A stretch of DNA of 64,000 nucleotides from Amycolatopsis sp. 2-15 (GCF_030285625.1 NZ_CP127294.1:9742001-9806000); one strand, 5' to 3'. Shown: positions 28,361 to 38,942, counted from the first letter of the stretch. Notes: generated by a model not told the origin, from the sequence alone. A program made the numbers and translations.

Positions 28361-29254
28361 ATGACCACACCCCGAGAGGTCTTCGAGCGGCTCTCCGAGG
28401 GCATCACCGCCGGCCGGTTCGACGAACTATCCCAGCTCTACGCGGAGAACACCGTCGTAGAGCACCCCACCGCGATCCCTGTCTCCGGCCGCATCGAGGG
28501 GCGGGAAGCGGTGCACGAGCGGTTCGTGGGCGGCTCGGGGACGACGCTGCGGCTGTCGGCGAGCGACGTCGTCGTCCACGAGACGACGGACCCGGAGGTG
28601 ATCGTCGCCGAGTACCGGTACACGGTGGAATCGTCGCTCAGCGGCGAAAAGACCGAGACCGACAACATCCAGGTGCTGCGCGTGCGCGACGGACTGATCG
28701 TCCACAGCCGCGACTACCACGACTACCTGCGCATGGCCGCCGTCCAGGGCGCGGTGGCCGGCCTTACCGACGCGTACGCGCAGGTTCCGCCTCACGAGCC
28801 CGGCCCGGTCCAGCCGCGGCCGGCGCGGCTCGCCGACCGCAAGAGCCCGCTGGGCGTGTTCCAACGGCTCTGTTACGGAGTTTCCGACCAGCGCTGGTCG
28901 GAGCTGCCCGACCTCTACGCCGAGGTCACCGAGGTCCGCCACCCGTTCCTGCCGGGCGCGCCCGCGCTGAAGTCCCGCGAAGACCTGCGCACGCACTTCG
29001 CGCTGGCCGGGGAGATCGGCATCCGCATGCAGGCCACCGATCTCGTCACCCACCAGGGCACCGACCCCGAGGTGCTCATCGGCGAATTCGCCTACGAGGG
29101 GCAACTCGGCGCAACGCCGTTCCGCGTCAACAACATCTTCGCGCTGCGCGTGCGCGACGGGGAGATCGTCGAGTCCCGCGACTACGGCGACCACCCGGCG
29201 CTCGCGGCCGCGACCGGCCGGCTCCCGGAGCTGCTCGACCGCGTGACCGCCTAG
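28361..29254 (+). CDS. Tandem SnoaL/NTF2-like domain protein
   Basis: 297 residues with two SnoaL-like (NTF2-fold) domains: about 5-135 (TPREVFERLSEGITAGRFDELSQLYAENTVVEHP) and about 160-290 (SPLGVFQRLCYGVSDQRWSELPDLYAEVTEVRHP). Each ends in a similar LRVRDG.IV.SRDY segment, so this is an internal duplication. NTF2-fold proteins of this class are small-molecule cyclases, isomerases or ligand binders; no catalytic residues decide which. The start ATG at 28361 follows GGGAGGACAACC. No signal peptide. Confidence 0.85.
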   Translation: MTTPREVFERLSEGITAGRFDELSQLYAENTVVEHPTAIPVSGRIEGREAVHERFVGGSGTTLRLSASDVVVHETTDPEVIVAEYRYTVESSLSGEKTETDNIQVLRVRDGLIVHSRDYHDYLRMAAVQGAVAGLTDAYAQVPPHEPGPVQPRPARLADRKSPLGVFQRLCYGVSDQRWSELPDLYAEVTEVRHPFLPGAPALKSREDLRTHFALAGEIGIRMQATDLVTHQGTDPEVLIGEFAYEGQLGATPFRVNNIFALRVRDGEIVESRDYGDHPALAAATGRLPELLDRVTA

Positions 29255-29275
29255 GACTCAGGGGGCTCAGGGGGC

Positions 29276-29551
29276 TCAGGCCTCGAGGTCCTCGGGCAGG
29301 TCGAACTCACCGTCGCGGACGCCCTTCACGAACGCGTCCCACTCCGACGGCGTGAACACGAGCACCACGCCGTCCGGTTTGGACGACTGGCGCATCGCGA
29401 CGTACGTGACGCCGTCGGTGTGCGGCACGAACGCGTACTCCACGCAGTCCTCGAGCGTGACGCCTTCAGGCTCGGCCCTGATCCAAGGGGCGTCGGTGAG
29501 GTCCAGCTCGTGCCGGATGTGCGCCTTGTCGTCGACGGGCTGATCACTCAT
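29276..29551 (-). CDS. DUF397-domain protein
   Basis: A 91-residue protein with the DUF397 pattern CVEYAF... VAMRQSSKPDGVVLVFTPSEWDAFVKGVRDGEFDLP. In actinomycetes these proteins usually lie next to an XRE-family regulator and form a two-gene regulatory pair. No such partner is next to this copy; it converges with the SnoaL-like gene and precedes ilvC on the same strand. Function unknown. Confidence 0.85.
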   Translation of the reverse strand: MSDQPVDDKAHIRHELDLTDAPWIRAEPEGVTLEDCVEYAFVPHTDGVTYVAMRQSSKPDGVVLVFTPSEWDAFVKGVRDGEFDLPEDLEA

Positions 29552-29581
29552 GACACCAGCGTATCGAGCCGCCTCGACCGG

Positions 29582-29602
29582 TCTCGCCGCTGAACGGCGA
29601 AA
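29582..29602. repeat. Single TCGCCGCTGAACGGCGA palindrome
   Basis: A perfect-arm copy of the interspersed palindrome (CTCGCCGCTGAACGGCGAAA), just outside the ilvC terminator. Confidence 0.8.
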
Positions 29603-29608
29603 CCACCG

Positions 29609-29643
29609 AAAAGGCCCCCTCGCCTGCGGATGAGGGGGCCTTT
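29609..29643 (-). terminator. Terminator of ilvBNC
   Basis: AAAGGCCCCCTC and GAGGGGGCCTTT with a short loop, ending in a T-rich tail on the minus strand. It lies 19 bp past the ilvC stop. Confidence 0.85.
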
Positions 29644-29661
29644 CGAACGATCACAAGACGA

Positions 29662-30726
<1,065 letters not shown>

Positions 30727-31233
30727 TCAGCGGGGCGAGGTGGCGGTGATCGAGCGGGCCCCGCGACCCACCGCGACCATGCCGGACTGCACGAGCTCAC
30801 GGATGCCGTACGGCTCGAGCATGCGCAACAGTGCGCCGATCTTGTCCGATGTCCCGGTCGCCTCGACGGTGAGCGCCTCCGGGGACACGTCCACCACCTT
30901 GGCGCGGAAGAGCTGGACGGTCTCGAGGACCTGGCTGCGCACGGTCGCGTCGGCCCGGACCTTCACGAGCAGCAGTTCACGCTGCACCGCGCCGGACTGT
31001 TCCAGCTCAACGATCTTGATCACGTTGACCAGCTTGTTGAGCTGTTTGGTCACCTGTTCGAGCGGTAGCTCTTCAACGGCAACCACGATCGTCATTCGGG
31101 ACACCTCGGGGTTTTCCGTAGGGCCCACGGCGAGGGACTCGATGTTGAAACCGCGGCGGGAGAACAGGCCGGACACCCGGGCGAGCACGCCGGGCTTGTT
31201 CTCGACCAGCACGCTCAATGTGTGGACGGTCAT
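30727..31233 (-). CDS. ilvN: Acetolactate synthase small (regulatory) subunit
   Basis: 168 residues. The N-terminal ACT domain ([31 protein letters not shown]) binds valine for feedback inhibition, and the C-terminal ALS_ss domain ([36 protein letters not shown]) activates the catalytic subunit. The ATG overlaps the ilvB stop by 4 bases, so the two are translationally coupled. Confidence 0.96.
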   Translation of the reverse strand: MTVHTLSVLVENKPGVLARVSGLFSRRGFNIESLAVGPTENPEVSRMTIVVAVEELPLEQVTKQLNKLVNVIKIVELEQSGAVQRELLLVKVRADATVRSQVLETVQLFRAKVVDVSPEALTVEATGTSDKIGALLRMLEPYGIRELVQSGMVAVGRGARSITATSPR

Positions 31234-33134
31234 CGGTCTTCTCCTTCCGCGGCGGCTTCGACGGCTTCGAGGGTCTCGACGGCTTCCCGCGAAACCTCGT
31301 CGTCGTCGAACAGCGGCCGGATGCCGCGGACGGCCATGATCTCGTCGTTGCCGGTGCCCGCGGCCACCATCGGCCACACCTGGGCATCCTTCCCCACGAC
31401 GAAATCGATCACGACGGGGCGGTCGTTGATCTCCATCGCGCGGCGGATCGTCGCGTCGACGTCCTCCTTGGTTTCACAGCGCAGCCCGGCGCAGCCGAGG
31501 GCCTCGGCCAGCAGCGTGAAGTCGGGGATGCGGTGCTTGTGGGTACCGAGGTCGCTGTTGGAGTACCGCTCCGAGTAGAAGAGGTTCTGCCACTGGCGGA
31601 TCATGCCCAGGTTGCCGTTGTTGATCACGGCGACCTTGATCGGCGCGCCTTCGATGGCGCACGTGGCGAGCTCCTGGTTGGTCATCTGGAAGCAGCCGTC
31701 GCCGTCGATCGCCCACACCTGCGTGTCGGGCAGGCCGAACTGCGCGCCCATGGCCGCCGGCACGGCGAAGCCCATGGTGCCGAGGCCACCGGAGTTGATC
31801 CACGTACGCGGCTTCTCGTACTTCACGAACTGCGCGGCCCACATCTGGTGCTGGCCGACGCCGGCGGTGAAGACCGCGTCGGGACCGGCGAGCTCGCCGA
31901 TGCGCTCGATGACGTACTGCGGCGACAGCGAACCGTCGTCGGGCCACTCGTAACCGGCCGGGTAGGTGTCGCGCCACGAGTCGACCTGCGTCCACCAGTC
32001 GGTGAGGTCCGGCCGGTGCCCGTGCTCGAACTCGGCCTTCACGGCGGCGATCAGCTCGCCGATGATCTCGTTGCAGTCGCCGACGATCGGCACGTCCGCC
32101 TTGCGGTTCTTGGAGATCTCGGCCGGGTCGATGTCGGCGTGGATCACCTTCGCGTCGGGCGCGAACGACGACTTCGCGCCGGTCACGCGGTCGTCGAAGC
32201 GGGCGCCGAGGGCGATCAGCAGGTCGGAGCGCTGCATCGACGCGACCGCGGCGACGGAGCCGTGCATGCCCGGCATGCCGACGTGCTGGCGGTGCGAGTC
32301 GGGGAACGCGCCGCGCGCCATCAGCGTGGTGGCGACCGGGATGCCGGTCAGCTCGGCCAGCTCCAGCAGCTGCTGCGACGCCTCGGCCTTGATCACGCCG
32401 CCGCCGACGTAGAGGACGGGCCGGCGCGCGTTCGCGATGAGCTTCGCGGCTTCGCGCACCTGCTTGCCGTGCGGGCGCAGCGTCGGGCGGTAACCCGGCA
32501 GGCGCATCTCGGGCGGCCAGGAGAACGAGGTCATCTCCTGCAGCACGTCCTTGGGGATGTCCACCAACACCGGGCCGGGTCGGCCCGTGAGCGCGAGGTG
32601 GAACGCCTCGGCGATGGTCCGCGGGATCTCCGCCGGATCGGTGACGAGGAAGTTGTGCTTGGTGATCGGCATGGTGATGCCGCAGATGTCGGCTTCCTGG
32701 AACGCGTCGGTGCCGATCAGCGCGCGCGACTGCTGCCCCGTGATGGCCACGACGGGCACGGAGTCCATGTTGGCGTCGGCCAGCGGGGTGACGAGGTTCG
32801 TGGCGCCCGGGCCCGACGTCGCCATGCAGACGCCGACCTTGCCGGTCGCCTGGGCGTAGCCGGTGGCGGCGTGCCCGGCACCCTGCTCGTGGCGGACGAG
32901 GACGTGGCGGACCTTGGTGGAGTCGAGCAGCGGGTCGTACGCCGGGAGGATGGTGCCACCGGGAATGCCGAAGACGACTTCGGCGCCGACGGCCTCGAGC
33001 GAGCGGACGAGCGACTGCGCGCCCGTGACCCTTACCGGGGTTCCCGCCGGCGGCGCCGGCTTCGGACGTGCTCCGGGGACACCGGGCGCGGTCGGCCCGG
33101 GCTTCGCGTCGCTGCGCGACGTGGCACTGGTCAT
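31230..33134 (-). CDS. ilvB: Acetolactate synthase large (catalytic) subunit
   Basis: About 634 residues from [10 protein letters not shown] second in-frame ATG 10 codons earlier is possible, but GAGG precedes the chosen one at good spacing. Three ThDP-enzyme domains: the PYR domain with the catalytic Glu in [21 protein letters not shown], the central FAD-binding domain ([13 protein letters not shown]) and the PP domain with the ThDP/Mg motif [31 protein letters not shown]. It makes acetolactate for valine/leucine and acetohydroxybutyrate for isoleucine. The 34-residue N-terminal extension is Pro/Ala-rich. First gene of ilvBNC, behind an attenuator leader. Confidence 0.97.
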   Translation of the reverse strand: MTSATSRSDAKPGPTAPGVPGARPKPAPPAGTPVRVTGAQSLVRSLEAVGAEVVFGIPGGTILPAYDPLLDSTKVRHVLVRHEQGAGHAATGYAQATGKVGVCMATSGPGATNLVTPLADANMDSVPVVAITGQQSRALIGTDAFQEADICGITMPITKHNFLVTDPAEIPRTIAEAFHLALTGRPGPVLVDIPKDVLQEMTSFSWPPEMRLPGYRPTLRPHGKQVREAAKLIANARRPVLYVGGGVIKAEASQQLLELAELTGIPVATTLMARGAFPDSHRQHVGMPGMHGSVAAVASMQRSDLLIALGARFDDRVTGAKSSFAPDAKVIHADIDPAEISKNRKADVPIVGDCNEIIGELIAAVKAEFEHGHRPDLTDWWTQVDSWRDTYPAGYEWPDDGSLSPQYVIERIGELAGPDAVFTAGVGQHQMWAAQFVKYEKPRTWINSGGLGTMGFAVPAAMGAQFGLPDTQVWAIDGDGCFQMTNQELATCAIEGAPIKVAVINNGNLGMIRQWQNLFYSERYSNSDLGTHKHRIPDFTLLAEALGCAGLRCETKEDVDATIRRAMEINDRPVVIDFVVGKDAQVWPMVAAGTGNDEIMAVRGIRPLFDDDEVSREAVETLEAVEAAAEGEDR

Positions 33135-33217
33135 CGGTTCTGCCTCGTGGGTTCTCGGTGTCACTCGTTCGGGTTGTCTGTGGCCGTACAGCCGGTCGGA
33201 ATCCGGTTCTACGCAAC

Positions 33218-33252
33218 AAAAAACCCCCGCCGACCGTAAGGTCGCACGAGGG
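33218..33252 (-). terminator. Attenuator terminator upstream of ilvB
   Basis: A hairpin with CCCTCGTGCGACC on one side and GGTCGGCGGGGG on the other runs into TTTTTTG on the minus strand. It lies between the leader peptide and the ilvB start. Confidence 0.85.
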
Positions 33253-33255
33253 TCG

Positions 33256-33293
33256 CGCGTCGACGCAGCGGACTCTTCCTAAGCGTCGACGCG
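33256..33293 (-). promoter_or_regulatory. Leader stem upstream of the ilvB attenuator
   Basis: CGCGTCGACGC and GCGTCGACGCG form a perfect 11-bp stem. One arm is made of the last codons of the leader peptide. It is the same arrangement as in the cimA leader. A ribosome stalled at the Leu/Val codons would sit just before this arm. Confidence 0.65.
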
Positions 33294-33326
33294 CTGAGGA
33301 AGTACGAGGCCGGTCTGCGTTGTCAC
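33279..33326 (-). CDS. Leu/Val leader peptide of ilvB
   Basis: A 15-residue frame from GTG: VTTQTGLVLPQRVDA. Leu-Val-Leu in the centre and a Val near the end fit sensing of branched-chain amino acids. It starts about 7 bases after the -10 box with no ribosome-binding site, so the transcript probably begins at the GTG and is leaderless. Confidence 0.72.
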   Translation of the reverse strand: MTTQTGLVLPQRVDA

Positions 33327-33333
33327 GGCGCTG

Positions 33334-33363
33334 ACGTTAGACCGGCGTCCGCGCGAGTGTCAA
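33334..33363 (-). promoter_or_regulatory. Promoter of the ilvBNC operon
   Basis: On the minus strand, consensus TTGACA at 33358-33363 and TAACGT at 33334-33339 with 18 bases between. The predicted start of transcription coincides with the GTG of the leader peptide. Confidence 0.72.
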
Positions 33364-33452
33364 CTCTGCGGGACGGCGGTTCCGCATGCTGGACCACCAG
33401 TACTGCTCTCTGGGCGGCCCCGCGACCCGGGCGCAAGCACGCCGGAGACGCG

Positions 33453-34004
33453 GTGCACCATTCATTGGTGGCCGAAAAAGAGCAGGACCAGCGCGCGGAC
33501 GAAGGCCGGAAGGCCGTGTTCAAGATCCCCAGCACGGCGTACATGGCGATCGCGCTCCTGACCGTGTGTGTGACACCGATCGCACTCGGGGAGATCAACG
33601 GGCTGCAATGGCTGTACATCTTCCCGATCGCGCTGTTCGTCTTCGTCGTGCGCACGCGCACGACGGCGACGCGCGAGGGTCTGGCCGTGCGGACGGTGTT
33701 CGGCAAGCGCGACCTCCCGTGGTCGGCGCTGAAGGGACTCGCCATCACCGGCAAGGCGCGCGTGCGTGCCGTGCTGGGCGACGACACGCAGGTCACGTTG
33801 CCCACAGTGAGGACGCGTCACCTTCCGGTGCTCGCGCTCGTGAGCGAGGGGAAGATCAAGGACCCCTCGGGTGTGCTGAGTGACGAAGAGCTGAAGCCCG
33901 CCGCTGAAAATGCCGCCGCGAAGCCGGCCGAGAAGGCCCCAGAACAGGCTCCAGGGGCCGCCCCCGCCGAGACCGGCGGTTCCGCGGCCGAACCCAGTGA
34001 GTAG
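33453..34004 (+). CDS. PH-domain (bPH) membrane protein
   Basis: About 183 residues from a GTG with a CGGAGACGC site before it. An in-frame ATG at 33357 overlaps the ilvB promoter region and is less likely. Two hydrophobic stretches (STAYMAIALLTVCVTPIAL and WLYIFPIALFVFVVRTR) form the membrane part, followed by a bacterial PH domain (TREGLAVRTVFGKRDLPWSALKGLAI). The C-terminal 45 residues are Ala/Pro/Glu-rich and probably disordered. Actinobacterial proteins of this form are often found between ilvB and ilvD; the function is unknown. Confidence 0.8.
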   Translation: MHHSLVAEKEQDQRADEGRKAVFKIPSTAYMAIALLTVCVTPIALGEINGLQWLYIFPIALFVFVVRTRTTATREGLAVRTVFGKRDLPWSALKGLAITGKARVRAVLGDDTQVTLPTVRTRHLPVLALVSEGKIKDPSGVLSDEELKPAAENAAAKPAEKAPEQAPGAAPAETGGSAAEPSE

Positions 34005-34076
34005 AATTGGTAGGACCAGTTTGCGGAGCGATCTCGTGACTCCGCCTGGACCAGCCTTCTGACCTGGGAGAATGCC

Positions 34077-35921
34077 GTGCCGCACCTCCGTTCCCGGACC
34101 ACCACCCACGGCCGCAACGCGGCGGGCGCGCGCTCGCTCTGGCGCGCGACCGGGATGACCGACAGCGACTTCGGCAAGCCGATCGTCGCGATCGCCAACT
34201 CCTACACGCAGTTCGTGCCGGGCCACGTGCACCTCAAGGACCTCGGGGAGATCGTCGCCGAGGCCGTGAAGGAAGCCGGCGGCATCGCGCGCGAGTTCCA
34301 CACGATCGCCGTCGACGACGGCATCGCGATGGGCCACTCGGGCATGCTCTACTCCCTGCCCTCGCGCGAGATCATCGCGGACTCCGTGGAGTACATGGTC
34401 AACGCGCACCAGGCCGACGCCCTCGTCTGCATCTCCAACTGCGACAAGATCACGCCGGGCATGCTCAACGCCGCCATGCGCCTCAACATCCCCACCGTGT
34501 TCGTTTCCGGCGGGCCGATGGAGGCCGGCAAGGCCGTGGTCGTCGGCGGCGTCGCCCAGGCGCCCACCGACCTGATCACCGCGATCGCCGCGTCGGCGAG
34601 CAGCGAGGTCGACGAGGACGGGCTGTCCGAGGTCGAGCGTTCGGCGTGCCCGACCTGCGGTTCCTGTTCCGGCATGTTCACCGCGAACTCCATGAACTGC
34701 CTCACCGAGGCGCTGGGCCTGTCTCTGCCGGGCAACGGCTCCACGCTGGCCACGCACGCCGCGCGCCGCGAGCTGTTCTCCGGCGCCGGGCGCACGGTCA
34801 TCGACCTGTGCAAGCGCTGGTACGGCGAGGACGACGAGTCGGCGCTGCCCCGCTCGATCGCCACCCGCGAGGCGTTCGAGAACGCCATGGCGCTGGACAT
34901 GGCCATGGGCGGCTCGACCAATACCGTGCTGCACATCCTCGCCGCCGCGCAGGAGGGCGAGGTCGACTTCACGATCAGCGACATCGACGAAATCGGCCGC
35001 CGCGTGCCGTGCCTGTCGAAGGTGGCGCCGAACTCCGATTACCACATGGAAGACGTCCACCGCGCCGGCGGCATCCCCGCCATCCTGGGCGAGCTCTACC
35101 GCGGTGGCCTGCTCAACACCGGCGTCCACTCGGTCCACTCCCCCGACCTCGACTCATGGCTGAACGAGTGGGACATCCGCGCTTCGGCTCCGTCGGAGAA
35201 GGCGGTGGAGCTGTTCCACGCGGCGCCGGGCGGGGTGCGCACCACCAAGGCGTTTTCCACGGAGAACCGCTGGTCGTCGCTCGACACCGACGCTGCGGGC
35301 GGCTGCATCCGCGACGTCGAGCACGCGTACACGAAGGACGGCGGCCTCGCGATCCTGCGCGGCAACCTCGCCGAGAACGGCGCCGTGATCAAGGCCGCCG
35401 GCATCGACGAGGACCTGTGGCACTTCGAGGGCCCGGCGCGGGTGCTCGAGAGCCAGGAGGAGGCCGTGTCGGCGATCCTCAAGAAGGAGATCCAGCCGGG
35501 CGAGGTGCTGGTCATCCGCTACGAGGGCCCTGCCGGCGGGCCGGGCATGCAGGAGATGCTGCACCCCACCGCGTTCCTCAAGGGCTCGGGCCTGGGCAAG
35601 AAGTGCGCGCTGATCACGGACGGCCGCTTCTCCGGCGGTTCGTCGGGCATCTCCGTCGGCCACATCTCCCCGGAGGCGGCGGCGGGCGGTCTGATCGGCC
35701 TGGTCGAGAACGGCGACCGCATCGTGCTGGACATCCACGAGCGGCGCCTCGAGCTGCTCGTCGACGCCGAGATCCTGGCGGAGCGCCGCTCGAAGATGGA
35801 AGCCGCGGAGCGGCCGTGGCAGCCGAAGGACCGTCAGCGCCCCATCACGGCGGCGCTGCGGGCGTACGCCCGGATGGCGACCTCGGCCGACACGGGTGCG
35901 GTGCGGGACCCGAACAAGTGA
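34077..35921 (+). CDS. ilvD: Dihydroxy-acid dehydratase
   Basis: 614 residues from a GTG preceded by TGGGAGAAT. It dehydrates the dihydroxy acids made by IlvC to the 2-oxo acids of valine, leucine and isoleucine. [2Fe-2S] cysteine motifs are [13 protein letters not shown] and [17 protein letters not shown]; substrate and Mg motifs include [15 protein letters not shown] and the C-terminal [20 protein letters not shown]. Standard length. A small stem (GCGGAG/CTCCGC) lies in the 5' leader, but no peptide-plus-terminator arrangement is visible here. Confidence 0.97.
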   Translation: MPHLRSRTTTHGRNAAGARSLWRATGMTDSDFGKPIVAIANSYTQFVPGHVHLKDLGEIVAEAVKEAGGIAREFHTIAVDDGIAMGHSGMLYSLPSREIIADSVEYMVNAHQADALVCISNCDKITPGMLNAAMRLNIPTVFVSGGPMEAGKAVVVGGVAQAPTDLITAIAASASSEVDEDGLSEVERSACPTCGSCSGMFTANSMNCLTEALGLSLPGNGSTLATHAARRELFSGAGRTVIDLCKRWYGEDDESALPRSIATREAFENAMALDMAMGGSTNTVLHILAAAQEGEVDFTISDIDEIGRRVPCLSKVAPNSDYHMEDVHRAGGIPAILGELYRGGLLNTGVHSVHSPDLDSWLNEWDIRASAPSEKAVELFHAAPGGVRTTKAFSTENRWSSLDTDAAGGCIRDVEHAYTKDGGLAILRGNLAENGAVIKAAGIDEDLWHFEGPARVLESQEEAVSAILKKEIQPGEVLVIRYEGPAGGPGMQEMLHPTAFLKGSGLGKKCALITDGRFSGGSSGISVGHISPEAAAGGLIGLVENGDRIVLDIHERRLELLVDAEILAERRSKMEAAERPWQPKDRQRPITAALRAYARMATSADTGAVRDPNK

Positions 35922-35949
35922 GTCTTCGCTCGCGTTTCTGAGTGACGGA

Positions 35950-35986
35950 GGGCCGTCCACCTGGGGTGGGCGGCTCTTTCGTTTTG
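35950..35986 (+). terminator. First hairpin after ilvD
   Basis: GCCGTCCACC pairs with GGTGGGCGGC (one wobble), followed by CTCTTTCGTTTTG. It starts about 30 bp after the stop. Confidence 0.8.
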
Positions 35987-36005
35987 TTGCCGCTGAGTGA
36001 CGACG
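35987..36005. repeat. Palindrome copy between two terminators
   Basis: TTGCCGCTGAGTGACGACG, a copy of the interspersed palindrome, directly after the T-rich end of the first ilvD terminator. A further copy (TTGCCGCTGGGTGGCGAA) begins at about 36065, after the second hairpin. Confidence 0.65.
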
Positions 36006-36023
36006 GCGGTTCTTGATCAGCGA

Positions 36024-36059
36024 GGGCCGTCCACCGCGGTGCGGGTGAACGGCCCTTTC
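36024..36059. terminator. Second hairpin between ilvD and the DoxX gene
   Basis: GGGCCGT pairs with ACGGCCC across an imperfect middle, with CTTTCGTCTG behind it on the plus strand. It resembles the first hairpin (both contain GGCCGTCCACC), so it may be a duplication, and it can serve the convergent genes on either side. Confidence 0.6.
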
Positions 36060-36089
36060 GTCTGTTGCCGCTGGGTGGCGAACCGCAGG

Positions 36090-36662
36090 TCAGCGCGCCA
36101 AAACGATGACCACCACCGACGCCGCCGCGGCCAGCAACAGCGAGACGATGCCCAGGGGTAGCGGCCGCCTGCGCCACGGAGTGTTCCTCTCCAGGGAGAT
36201 ACGCCCGGCGCCGGTGAAAATCAGGGCGAGCGCGACGATGCCGATGAGGAGCTCGAACTCCCAGCCGCGGCCATCACCCTCGAAGAAGCCGCCGCGGAAC
36301 TTCGCGAAGACGACGTTCGCGGCGACGCCCAGGATGCCGGCGGCCGCGAGCGGCGTGAAGAGGCCCACGAGCAGCAGCGCGCTGCCGCCGAGCTCGACGA
36401 TGCCGGTGATCCAGGACAGCAGCGTGGTCTGCTTGTGGTACCCGAACGTCTCGAGCACGTGCGCGAACCCCGTGATCCCGGGTCCGCCGAACGCGCCGAA
36501 CAGGTGCTGCAGGCCGTGGGCCCCCACGATCACGGCCAGCCCCACGCGCAGGATCAGCAGGCCGAGGCCGAGGCCGCCCTGGCGCACTTCGTCGTCGTGG
36601 CTCGTCGAGTCCTCGACCCCGGACAGCAGGCCGGTCTGGTAGTCATCCCCTTGACTGGTCAC
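36090..36662 (-). CDS. DoxX-family membrane protein
   Basis: 190 residues with four predicted membrane segments: GLGLLILRVGLAVIVGAHGL, the segment around LLSWITGIVELGGSALLLVG, FTPLAAAGILGVAANVVFA, and the C-terminal LGIVSLLLAAAASVVVIVLA. The GHGLQ-type motif (VGAHGLQHLFGAFGGPG) at the end of the first segment marks the DoxX/SURF4 family. Members take part in redox or thiol stress at the membrane in mycobacteria; the role here is not known. Confidence 0.88.
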   Translation of the reverse strand: MTSQGDDYQTGLLSGVEDSTSHDDEVRQGGLGLGLLILRVGLAVIVGAHGLQHLFGAFGGPGITGFAHVLETFGYHKQTTLLSWITGIVELGGSALLLVGLFTPLAAAGILGVAANVVFAKFRGGFFEGDGRGWEFELLIGIVALALIFTGAGRISLERNTPWRRRPLPLGIVSLLLAAAASVVVIVLAR

Positions 36663-36728
36663 GCGCGAAGGGTAGGGGATACCGACCCCGGCCGCGAGCG
36701 AGCGCGCCGAGGTCAGGGGCCCTTCGCG

Positions 36729-37637
36729 TCAGTATTCGCCGTGGACGATGTTGTCGGGCAGCTCGCCGCCCGCGTACCGGGCGATCTCGGCCGCGGCGAC
36801 GGCGTATGAGCGTCGCCGCACGCCGGCGACGGCCCCGCCGACGTGCGGCGTGAGCAGCAGGCCCGGCGCGTGCCACAGCGGGTGGTCGGCGGGCAGCGGC
36901 TCGGGGTCCGTCACGTCGAGCGCGGCGCGCAGGCGGCCGGCGGTGAGCTCGGCGAGCAGCGCGTCGGTGCGCACGACCGGTCCCCTCGCGGCGTTGACGA
37001 GCACGGCGCCGTCGGGCATCGCGGCGAGGAACTCGGCGTCGACCATCCCCCGGGTGCGCGACGTGAGGGGGACCATCAGCACCACGATGTCGTGGTGCGG
37101 CAACAGCTCGGGCAGCTCGGCGACGCCGTGGACCCCGTCGCGCGCCGACATGCCGACCATCGTGCAGCGGACGTCGAAAGGTTCGAGCCGGCGCCGCAGC
37201 TGCCGCCCGAGATCTCCGGCGCCGACGATGAGCGCGTGCTGGCCCTGGAGCGTTTCGGCGGAGCGGCGTTCCCAGTGACGTTCGCGGTGGGCGTCGGCGA
37301 AGACGTCCAGCTTCCGGTACATCGACAGCAACACGGCGACGACCCATTCGGCCGTGCTGCCACCGTGGGCGCCGCGGCAGGTGGAGAGCAGGACGCCGTC
37401 GGGGAGCTTGCCGACCCAGTCCTCGGCGCCGGCGGAAAGCAATTGGACGAGTTTGAGGTTCGGCAGCTCGCGCCACAGCTCGTCGCCCGCCGGATGACGG
37501 CCGGGGATGAGAACCTCCGCCTTCGCGGCCTCAGGCGGCACGGGGTCGCCCCACTGGTAGCGCACGGCCTGCACCATCGGGAGCTCCGAGAGCGCCTCGA
37601 CGCCCTCGTCGTCGGGGACCAGCACAGTCAGCGTCAT
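36729..37637 (-). CDS. D-isomer 2-hydroxyacid dehydrogenase family protein
   Basis: About 302 residues from MTLTVLVPDDEGV. A GTG 6 codons earlier is an alternative with GGAG near it. NAD-binding motif ALIVGAGDLGRQLRRRLEPF (about 140-160); catalytic Arg in NAARGPVVRTDALLAEL, Glu in DVTDPEPLP and His in LLLTPHVGG. It reduces 2-oxo acids or oxidises D-2-hydroxy acids; the substrate is unknown. The family's middle Rossmann Asp is replaced by the context VRCTMVGMSARDG, which would suit NADPH as well as NADH. Confidence 0.88.
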   Translation of the reverse strand: MTLTVLVPDDEGVEALSELPMVQAVRYQWGDPVPPEAAKAEVLIPGRHPAGDELWRELPNLKLVQLLSAGAEDWVGKLPDGVLLSTCRGAHGGSTAEWVVAVLLSMYRKLDVFADAHRERHWERRSAETLQGQHALIVGAGDLGRQLRRRLEPFDVRCTMVGMSARDGVHGVAELPELLPHHDIVVLMVPLTSRTRGMVDAEFLAAMPDGAVLVNAARGPVVRTDALLAELTAGRLRAALDVTDPEPLPADHPLWHAPGLLLTPHVGGAVAGVRRRSYAVAAAEIARYAGGELPDNIVHGEY

Positions 37638-37695
37638 GATCGCCACGTTAGCCACTTACTCCGCGCTCACGCGGAGGCACCTAGGCTGGAGCATC

Positions 37696-38910
37696 ATGCG
37701 TACCCGGTACCGGTGGTCGGCGCCGCTGGCCCTCCTCGCCTCCGGCGGACTCCTGCTGTCGGGCTGCGCGCGGTTCGACGACACCGCGGCCGGACAGTCG
37801 TTCAGCGCCGCCCCGGTGCCCAGCCCCGAGTCGCCGCCGCAGGTCCAGGACCCGGGCGACCCGTCCGGCGACGACCCAGGCGGCGTGGGCCAGGGCGGTC
37901 AACAGCAGTCGCCGACGTCGATCCCCCCGCCGCAGGGGTGCAAGGACTTCGACAAGGCCGTGATCGCCACGTGCCTGGACACGGTCGCGGCCGTCGCCGG
38001 CCTCCCGGGCGACGGCTCCACACCCGCGGCTCTCGCCGGTGAACGGAAATCGGGCCGCGTGGTTCTCGCCACTGCCGGCCGCGACGCGACGCCGTTCGAG
38101 CAGCTCGACGTCGTCGCCACGGGCGACGGAGGCCTGACCTCGCTGGCGCTGTCGCCGAGCTACGTCGAGGACCAGTTGGTGTTCGCCTACATCACCACGG
38201 CGACCGACAACCGCATCGTGCGCTTCGCGAAGGGCCAGCCCCCGAAGCCGGTGCTCACGGGCATCCCGAAGGGCGCGACCGGCAACCGCGGCGCCCTCAT
38301 CGGCGACGGCCGCGGCTCCCTCCTCGTCGCGACGGGCGACGCGGGCAATCCCGCGTCCGCCGCCGACCCGAAGTCGCTGGCGGGCAAGGTGCTGCGCATC
38401 GACACATCGGGCGGCCCTGCCGCCGGCAACCCGACCGCGGGCTCCGCCGTGTACGCCTTGGGCCTGCACGCCCCCGGCGGCCTCTGCACGTCCCCCGACG
38501 GCAAGCGCGTGTGGGTCACCGACCAGACCGCCGGCCCCGACGCGCTGTACCGCGTCCAGGCGGGCCAGGCGCTGTCGACGCCCGCGTGGACCTGGCAGGA
38601 CAAGCCGGGCGTCCGGGGCTGCGCCGACTTCTCCGACTTGGATGGCGAGCTGAGCATCGCGTCGTCCGTCGGCTTGCAGAACCTGCCGGTCAATCCGGAT
38701 GGCGCCGTCACCGGCAAACCCGGTGTCAGCCTCGACGGCAAAGGCAAGCCCCCCACGACCTACGGCCGCCTTGCCGCCATGAGCATGATCAGCCCCCAGC
38801 TGGCGGTCGCCGGCACCACCAACAAAGACGGCGGCAAACCCGTCTCGAGCGACGACCGCGTCGTCCTCATCACGATCGTCCAAACCGACGGCGGTCCGGG
38901 GAAGGACTGA
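37696..38910 (+). CDS. Lipoprotein with glucose/sorbosone-dehydrogenase beta-propeller
   Basis: 404 residues. The N-terminus is a lipoprotein signal: MRTRYRWSAPLALLASGG followed by the lipobox LLSGC, so the mature protein is anchored at Cys23 or nearby. Residues 30-75 are a Pro/Gly/Gln-rich linker. The remainder matches the PQQ-dependent aldose-sugar-dehydrogenase / GSDH propeller family (GGLTSLALSPSYVEDQLVFAY, GNRGALIGDGRGSLLVATGD, LAGKVLRIDTSG, YALGLHAPGGLCTSPDGKRVWVTDQ). Whether it binds PQQ cannot be told. A related lipoprotein in mycobacteria is cell-surface. Confidence 0.85.
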   Translation: MRTRYRWSAPLALLASGGLLLSGCARFDDTAAGQSFSAAPVPSPESPPQVQDPGDPSGDDPGGVGQGGQQQSPTSIPPPQGCKDFDKAVIATCLDTVAAVAGLPGDGSTPAALAGERKSGRVVLATAGRDATPFEQLDVVATGDGGLTSLALSPSYVEDQLVFAYITTATDNRIVRFAKGQPPKPVLTGIPKGATGNRGALIGDGRGSLLVATGDAGNPASAADPKSLAGKVLRIDTSGGPAAGNPTAGSAVYALGLHAPGGLCTSPDGKRVWVTDQTAGPDALYRVQAGQALSTPAWTWQDKPGVRGCADFSDLDGELSIASSVGLQNLPVNPDGAVTGKPGVSLDGKGKPPTTYGRLAAMSMISPQLAVAGTTNKDGGKPVSSDDRVVLITIVQTDGGPGKD

Positions 38911-38942
38911 GGTTCGGATCCGGTCTGACCTGGTTTTTTGGG

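Noticed and set aside
34005..34076. Attenuator in the ilvD leader
   Set aside because: Only a 6-bp stem is present, with no leader peptide frame rich in branched-chain codons and no U-run.
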